From NCBI GenBank assembly GCA_023423285.1, contig JAFAFV010000193.1, positions 1 to 13,072 of the forward strand: a stretch of DNA of 13,072 nucleotides, given 5' to 3'. This DNA is from Bacteroidota bacterium (GTDB taxonomy: Bacteria; Bacteroidota; Bacteroidia; Chitinophagales; Chitinophagaceae). The translations under genes and the position numbers were made by a program. This document shows, one piece after another, positions 13,067-13,072 of the stretch (position 1 is the first letter of the stretch; the number at the start of each line of letters is the position of its first letter). Under the pieces are notes generated by a model. It did no database searches. It was not told the DNA's origin and saw only the letters and a list, made by a program, of their open reading frames with translations.

Positions 13067-13072
13067 ATGAGT
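13067..13072 (+). CDS. Possible start of a rightward gene, cut by the window edge
   Basis: ATG AGT at the last six bases follows an AT-rich leader (AAAGAATCAATTT) of the kind seen before other starts here. Only two codons are visible, so neither the gene nor its product can be established. Confidence 0.25.

Noticed and set aside
1..13072. Mobile element, prophage, CRISPR or defence system
   Set aside because: No transposase, integrase, terminal inverted repeats, repeat-spacer pattern or defence domains; all recognised genes are chromosomal housekeeping or common Bacteroidota genes with even codon use.

Overview
The window is a stretch of ordinary chromosome from a member of the Bacteroidota, most likely a Chitinophagaceae-like lineage (inference). 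The signs are a Bacteroidota-type lipoprotein and several secreted proteins whose signal peptides end in AQ, promoter -7 boxes of the TAnnTTTG type, start codons with almost no Shine-Dalgarno sequence, a DUF4254 gene beside a GT9 glycosyltransferase, and an ammonia-dependent asparagine synthetase. There is no sign of phage, insertion sequence, CRISPR, tRNA or rRNA. Every gene but the two cut by the window edges is intact.

Left part (1-4044). The 3' third of dnaE (DNA polymerase III alpha) enters from the left. A 207-bp spacer follows, holding a strong intrinsic terminator and possibly a small RNA. Then comes a hot-dog fold acyl-CoA thioesterase. It converges on, and overlaps by 4 bp, a leftward chaperone operon, grpE-dnaJ. 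Upstream of grpE, on the same strand, is a 77-residue three-helix YgjV-like membrane protein that resembles a half-size SWEET transporter.

Middle part (4045-6034). Three rightward genes follow: a secreted SPOR-domain protein, an M20-family amidohydrolase, and a small secreted basic protein not recognised here. The last converges, 1 bp apart, on a leftward gene cluster.

Leftward cluster (10924 to 6036). The order of transcription is aroQ (type II 3-dehydroquinate dehydratase), an MFS transporter, a DUF4254 protein, a GT9 heptosyltransferase-like enzyme, and an S41 peptidase lipoprotein. Gaps are 27, 17, -1 and 40 bp, which suggests one transcript for at least the first four. DUF4254 and GT9 are joined by a TAATG stop-start overlap, so the two products probably act together, presumably in surface glycan or LPS assembly.

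Right part (10925-13072). A 241-bp AT-rich divergent region with a direct repeat and a perfect palindrome separates aroQ from asnA. AsnA converges on cmk (cytidylate kinase). The last 200 bp hold no complete gene; a possible start codon lies at the very edge.

I see no convincing new multi-gene system. The signals most worth a second look are regulatory: a possible sigma-54-driven small RNA after dnaE; -7 boxes set so close to the ATG of the thioesterase, the M20 hydrolase and aroQ that leaderless mRNAs are predicted; and the tightly coupled DUF4254-GT9 pair.
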